64,000 nt of DNA from Streptomyces sp. XM4193 (GTDB lineage: Bacteria > Actinomycetota > Actinomycetes > Streptomycetales > Streptomycetaceae), in the NCBI RefSeq assembly GCF_023072595.1, contig NZ_JALLGK010000012.1:62001-126000 (forward strand), written 5' to 3'. Position numbers and translations under genes: made by a program. This document shows, one piece after another, positions 60,308 to 64,000 of this stretch; position 1 is the stretch's first letter; each line of letters begins with the position of its first letter. The notes beneath the pieces were generated by a model. That model was given only the letters and a program-made list of their open reading frames with translations, was not told the origin of the DNA and searched no databases.

Positions 60308-61009
60308 TCAGATGCTTCGCGGACTCGAGAAGAAGACCAGCCGGAACTTCCCGATCTGGACCTCGTCCCCGTTGTTCACCACGACCGAGTCGATCGGCTC
60401 GCGGTTGACGTAGGTGCCGTTGAGGCTGCCGTGGTCGGACACCGTGAAGGTGCCGTCCGGCGCCCTGCGGATCTCCACGTGGCGACGCGAGACGGTGAAG
60501 TCGTCCAGGAAGATGTCGCTCTCGGGGTGGCGGCCCGCCGTGGTCACCTCGCCGTCCAGCAGGAACCTGCTGCCGGAGTTGGGACCGCGGCGCACGATCA
60601 GCAGCGCCGACCCCATGGGCAGCGCGTCGACCGCGGCCATCGCCTCGGCCGAGAGCATCGGGGTCTGCCCGGTGGCCTCGGCGTCGTACGCCTCCAGTCC
60701 GGAGATGGAGATCGTGGAGGTCGTCTCCGAAGGGCGCTCGGCCGGCTGGCCGCCGCCGAGCGAGGCGCCGCAGTGGGAGCAGAAGCGGCTCGACTGCGCG
60801 ACCTGGCTTCCGCACTTCGTGCAGACCTGCGCGCCGGATCCCCCGCCCGCGGGCGGGGGCGCGCCGTGGCCGCCGGGAGCGCCCACCTCGTCCCGGAACA
60901 GCGGACGGGCCGATTCCTCGGCGGGTGCGTCCGCGCTCTGCCGCGGGGCGCGATGACGCGCGCCGTCGGTGTTCTGGCGCTTACCGAACAACTTCGCAAA
61001 GAAACTCAC
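60308..61009 (-). CDS. FHA-domain protein with zinc ribbon (GarA-like), 233 aa
   Basis: N-terminal amphipathic start (VSFFAKLFGKR), Ala/Pro linker, zinc ribbon CTKCG/CSHCG at residues 62-80, then an FHA domain (residues 130-225) with RRGPNSGSRFLLDGEVTTAGR, RRHVEIRR and SLNGTYVNREPI, the phosphothreonine-binding loops. GarA/OdhI proteins are targets of Ser/Thr kinases that control 2-oxoglutarate use; this one has an extra zinc ribbon, so it is a related but distinct type. GTG 61009 has GAGGGGAAT before it. Confidence 0.9.
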   Translation of the reverse strand: MSFFAKLFGKRQNTDGARHRAPRQSADAPAEESARPLFRDEVGAPGGHGAPPPAGGGSGAQVCTKCGSQVAQSSRFCSHCGASLGGGQPAERPSETTSTISISGLEAYDAEATGQTPMLSAEAMAAVDALPMGSALLIVRRGPNSGSRFLLDGEVTTAGRHPESDIFLDDFTVSRRHVEIRRAPDGTFTVSDHGSLNGTYVNREPIDSVVVNNGDEVQIGKFRLVFFSSPRSI

Positions 61010-61175
61010 GGGCGATTCCCCTCGCATGAAACAGGCCGGCCCGTGGGGCAGGTCAGATACATGGTGCGTGTACAGCTTGATGCGGCTACTCCGACAACGT
61101 CGGAAGCCCCCGGACAGTTTCCCCCACTGCCCGTCTCCCGATCTTGTCGCCCCCTGGAAATGATCATCGTGCCCC

Positions 61176-62165
61176 TCACCGCGAAGACGACTGAGCGTAG
61201 TCAGGCCGCTTCGCCGTCCGCAAGGCGTCCACGACGATCTTCTCCGACTGCTCGATGGTCACCGTCGCCTGCTCCTTGCGCAGCGTCTGGACCACTCCGC
61301 CGGGGATGTTGAGCGCCGGCTCCAGGTCCTGCGGCTTGCCGATCACGTCGAAACTGTACGGCGGCGAGATCCGTCGGCCGTCGATCCGTACGCCCTTGCC
61401 GTCCGCGTCGGAGAAGTAGGTATCGGCGACGACCCGTACGTCGTTGATCTGGATCGCCTCGGCTCCGGCGGCACGCAGTTCCTGGATGGCGTCGAGCAGC
61501 TTGTCCGCCGCCAGCGCGCCCGACGGGTCCCCGATCTCGAAGTGGATTCCGGGGCCCTCCGCCGCCACCGTCCCCGCGAGGACGCCGAGTTGGCGTTCGC
61601 GCTCCTGGGTCTGCTTGCGCGCCTCCTCGGCCTGGTCCGACGAGTTCTCCAGCTCGGAGCGCTGCTTCTCCAGGCGCTGCTTCTCGTCACCGAGCCGGGT
61701 GGTGCGGTCGTCCAGCTCGTCCAGGATGCGCACCAGGTCCTCCTGGCGTGCACCGCGCAGTGCGCTGTCCTCGCTCGTCTGCCTGACCTGGATCGCGAGG
61801 CCGAGACCCAGGACGCACAACAGCAGTGCGACGACCAGCTGGTTTCGGTTGACCCGTGGCGGCCACAGTCCGGCGAGCAGCCTGGCGCGACCGGTCTGCT
61901 CGCCGGTTTCGGCCCCGGCCGGCTCCGCGGCTGCGCTCCCGGCGGACTCCTGCGGCCGGTCGGCGTCGCAGCCTTCGGCCGTCGGACGCTCCTGTCCGTC
62001 GCCGTCGCGCTCCTGGGGGCTGGGGCGCTCGGGGGGCAGCGGGGTCTTCGCCGGCCGTGCCGAGGACGCCCGGCGAGGGCGGTCCGGCTCTCCCCGCGCG
62101 TCTCCCTGCGCGGGCGAGCCGCCCTGGTTCTCGCGCTCTTCGTGCTCGTCCGCCATGTCACTCAC
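61176..62165 (-). CDS. DUF881-family membrane protein, 329 aa
   Basis: N-terminal disordered acidic/Pro tail (residues 1-100), one transmembrane segment (LVVALLLCVLGLGLAIQVRQ), a coiled coil (residues 130-180, EKQRLEKQRSELENS), then the DUF881 domain (LLDAIQELRAAGAEAIQIND, then SPPYSFDVIG). DUF881 proteins sit in a conserved actinobacterial block with sbp and are thought to act at the cell envelope or in division. GTG 62165 overlaps the sbp stop in GTGA. Confidence 0.9.
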   Translation of the reverse strand: MSDMADEHEERENQGGSPAQGDARGEPDRPRRASSARPAKTPLPPERPSPQERDGDGQERPTAEGCDADRPQESAGSAAAEPAGAETGEQTGRARLLAGLWPPRVNRNQLVVALLLCVLGLGLAIQVRQTSEDSALRGARQEDLVRILDELDDRTTRLGDEKQRLEKQRSELENSSDQAEEARKQTQERERQLGVLAGTVAAEGPGIHFEIGDPSGALAADKLLDAIQELRAAGAEAIQINDVRVVADTYFSDADGKGVRIDGRRISPPYSFDVIGKPQDLEPALNIPGGVVQTLRKEQATVTIEQSEKIVVDALRTAKRPDYAQSSSR

Positions 62166-62494
62166 GCCCGGAAGATGTGCCGTCGGATGGCCGCGGCGTT
62201 GGAGAAGATCCGAATGCCGAGCACGACCACGACACCCGTCGAGAGCTGGGCGCCGACGCCGAGCTTGTCCCCGAGGAAGACGATCAGGGCGGCAACGACG
62301 ACGTTCGACAGGAAGGAGACGACGAAGACCTTGTCGTCGAAGATCCCGTCGAGCATCGACCGCAGGCCGCCGAACACGGCGTCCAGGGCGGCGACCACCG
62401 CGATGGGCAGATAGGGCTCGACGGCCGTCGGCACGACAGGCTGGAGGACCAGTCCCGCCACGACTCCCACGATCAGCCCCAGTACGGCGATCAC
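62162..62494 (-). CDS. sbp: small basic protein Sbp (DUF1290), 110 aa
   Basis: Small membrane protein with three or four hydrophobic segments and the family core YLPIAVVAALDAVFGGLRSML and DDKVFVVSFLSNVVVAALIVFLG. In Bacillus and actinomycetes it lies with division genes; the role is uncertain. Both ends are coupled (GTGA) to the DUF881 genes, so the three form one unit. GTG 62494. Confidence 0.9.
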   Translation of the reverse strand: MIAVLGLIVGVVAGLVLQPVVPTAVEPYLPIAVVAALDAVFGGLRSMLDGIFDDKVFVVSFLSNVVVAALIVFLGDKLGVGAQLSTGVVVVLGIRIFSNAAAIRRHIFRA

Positions 62495-63387
62495 TCTGTG
62501 CTGCCCTTCTCTTCCTCGACCGGACGGGCCGTTCTGACGTTGACGCTCGGCGCCGCCGGCAGCTTGACCTCGTCCTGTGCCGCGATGCTCGTACGAATGC
62601 CGTAGTTCTCCTGGATCACGTGCAGATACTGGCCGTCCGCGCTGTCCTGGAAGGTCGTGCTCAGCCGCTGTCCGTCGCCGATCGCCAGCAGGGTGTACGG
62701 CGGTGCGAGCGGCTTGTTGTCCACCAGTATCGCGTCACCCGCCGCCCGGATCGCCGAAAGCGCGGTCAGGCGCTGGCCGTTGACCGCGACCGCCTCCGCC
62801 CCGGACTCCCACAGGCCGTTGACCACCCGTTGGAGATCCCGGTCGCGCAGCCGCCCGGTGTCCGCGAAACCGCTGCCCTCGCGCGGGCCGCCAGCGTCTC
62901 CGCCGCTGCCCTTGGCGTCGTCGACCACCAGCTTGATGCCCGGGCCCTGGACCGGTGTGGAACCCGAGAGCAGCGCGGTCAGCTCGCCCTTGTCCCCGCC
63001 GTGCTCCTCCAGCGCCTTGCGCTGCATCTCCGCCACCGTCTCCCGCAGCCCGTCCACCTCGCTCTGGAGGTCGTCCGCGTCCGCGGTGCCGCCCTCCACC
63101 CGGTCGATGAGCTCCTGGCGCTCCTTCTCCACGGTGGGTGCGGCCCGCTGGGCCTGGGCCGCGCCGACGGTGACCACCAACGCCGCCAGCACCAGTCCGA
63201 AGGCGAGACCGAGCTTGGCGCGCAGTGTGGTCGGCAGATGGGAACGGCCCGTAACGCCCCGCCGGGCGGCTGCCTCCGCGTACCCGTCGTCGAGGCTGTG
63301 GTCGATGACGTTGTTCAGCAACGACATCGAGGCATCGAGTCGCGCAGGTCTCGTGCCGGCCTTCTTCGCCGGATGCTGCTGCGACAT
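62491..63387 (-). CDS. DUF881-family membrane protein, 298 aa
   Basis: Second DUF881 paralogue: cytoplasmic start of about 55 residues, one membrane segment (LAFGLVLAALVVTVGAAQAQ), coiled coil around residues 85-130, and a DUF881 domain with VVNGLWESGAEAVAVNGQRL and KPLAPPYTLLAIG. It overlaps the sbp start. ATG 63387 is taken; ATG 63396 three codons upstream is equally possible. Confidence 0.9.
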   Translation of the reverse strand: MSQQHPAKKAGTRPARLDASMSLLNNVIDHSLDDGYAEAAARRGVTGRSHLPTTLRAKLGLAFGLVLAALVVTVGAAQAQRAAPTVEKERQELIDRVEGGTADADDLQSEVDGLRETVAEMQRKALEEHGGDKGELTALLSGSTPVQGPGIKLVVDDAKGSGGDAGGPREGSGFADTGRLRDRDLQRVVNGLWESGAEAVAVNGQRLTALSAIRAAGDAILVDNKPLAPPYTLLAIGDGQRLSTTFQDSADGQYLHVIQENYGIRTSIAAQDEVKLPAAPSVNVRTARPVEEEKGSTE

Positions 63388-63497
63388 ACCGCACATCGTC
63401 GCACGAGGACACCGCGACCACCCAATGGGCCCACCGCTACGGCCTGTTCGGTCGCGGGGACCGCCCGACGCACGGTCGAACGGGCCCCGCGACGCGA

Positions 63498-64000
63498 CTA
63501 CTTGCCGGCGCCCTCGACCACCGCGGCCCACTCGTCGAGCAGCACCTCGGCGGATGTCGCGTCCGGCCCCTCGGCCCACAGGTGGGTCACGGCCTCGGCA
63601 CGGTCGGGCAGGATCAGCACCCAGCGCCCGTCCGGCTCGACGATCCGCACACCGTCGGTGGTGTCGACCCGGCGCTCGCCCGCGGCCTCCACCACATGAC
63701 GCATGATCAGCCCCTTGACCGCCCACGGCGTCGCGAGGTCCCGGCGGGTCACGTGCGCCCGCGGGATGCGCTCCTCGATCTGGCTCAGGGTCAGCTGGGT
63801 GCGCGCCACCAGCCCGACCAGCCGTACGAAGGCCGCGGCACCGTCGAAGACCGAGCTGAACTCGGGCACGATGAAGCCCGCTCGCCCGTCGCCGCCGAAG
63901 ATCGCGGCGTCGTCCCTGCCGACCCGCGTCAGATCGTCCGGCGAAGTCGTCGTCCACTCCACCCTGGTGCCGTGGTAGGCCGCGACCTGCTCGGCGATGC
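63498..64000 (-). CDS. C-terminal part of phosphomannomutase/mannose-1-phosphate guanylyltransferase, runs off the window
   Basis: Partial gene; only the last 167 or so residues are present. GGDGRAGFIVPEF, HVTRRDLATPWAVKGLIMRH and VRIVEPDGRWVLILPDRAEAV match the C-terminal region of the actinomycete fused ManB/ManC-like protein (nucleotidyltransferase, hexapeptide and phosphomannomutase domains). The full protein should make GDP-mannose or a related sugar nucleotide. The start lies beyond base 64000. Confidence 0.85.
   Translation of the reverse strand, partial: IAEQVAAYHGTRVEWTTTSPDDLTRVGRDDAAIFGGDGRAGFIVPEFSSVFDGAAAFVRLVGLVARTQLTLSQIEERIPRAHVTRRDLATPWAVKGLIMRHVVEAAGERRVDTTDGVRIVEPDGRWVLILPDRAEAVTHLWAEGPDATSAEVLLDEWAAVVEGAGK

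Overview
The window is high-GC actinomycete DNA, almost certainly from Streptomyces or a close relative. GTG starts are common, many genes overlap in ATGA or GTGA junctions, and there is a SARP regulator with an NB-ARC domain, a DUF5999 protein, a tandem glycine riboswitch before gcvP, and the gcvP-PRC-dinB-merR-DUF151-merR-FHA-DUF881-sbp-DUF881-manB block that I recall from streptomycete chromosomes. No tRNA, rRNA, CRISPR array, insertion sequence or phage gene was recognised.

Bases 1-28,800 look like one specialised-metabolism cluster without a close relative that I can name. It has three parts. (a) A minus-strand operon from 28,787 down to 18,867: a B12-type radical SAM enzyme, a radical SAM/SPASM enzyme, an APH-fold kinase, an HPr-kinase-like protein, a nucleoside-phosphorylase-like protein, a thymidylate-synthase homologue with the Asn-to-Asp change typical of CMP hydroxymethylases, a MilB-like nucleotide N-glycosidase, a ThiD-like kinase, a ThiO-like FAD oxidase and a TenA-like protein. 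Nine of these ten genes overlap end to end. A cytosine-deaminase homologue converges on it. Together they suggest that CMP is turned into 5-hydroxymethylcytosine and then into a thiamine-pyrimidine-like base. (b) A minus-strand operon from 17,453 to 13,539: two nucleotidyltransferase-fold proteins, a HEPN-like helical protein and an aminotransferase-like protein. (c) An amino-acid branch, 1,774-13,469: adenylating ligase, free carrier protein, inorganic pyrophosphatase homologue, PLP decarboxylase, acyl-CoA-dehydrogenase-like flavoenzyme, a condensation-domain protein with a decayed NRPS tail, two ABC exporters and a small coupled protein of unknown role. The SARP gene at the left edge is the likely pathway activator. 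The inferred product is a pyrimidine joined to a carrier-bound amino-acid-derived acyl group.

Bases 28,990-36,830 hold DUF4287, a TetR regulator with palindromic operators, a catalase, and a four-gene operon (methyltransferase, cysteine-synthase-like enzyme, DUF364 protein, MFS exporter). A Zur-like box lies upstream of that operon, so it may make and export a metal-binding compound.

Bases 37,000-53,000 are mixed accessory and core genes: SRPBCC protein, FdhF-type molybdoenzyme, ferric-reductase-like membrane protein, GH26 mannanase-like enzyme, Rieske lipoprotein, a divergent MocR/flavin-protein pair, EamA transporter, PhzF-like protein, CPBP protease, glutamate-cysteine ligase, and small streptomycete proteins. 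Bases 53,000-64,000 are conserved housekeeping genes that end inside a phosphomannomutase/guanylyltransferase-type gene.
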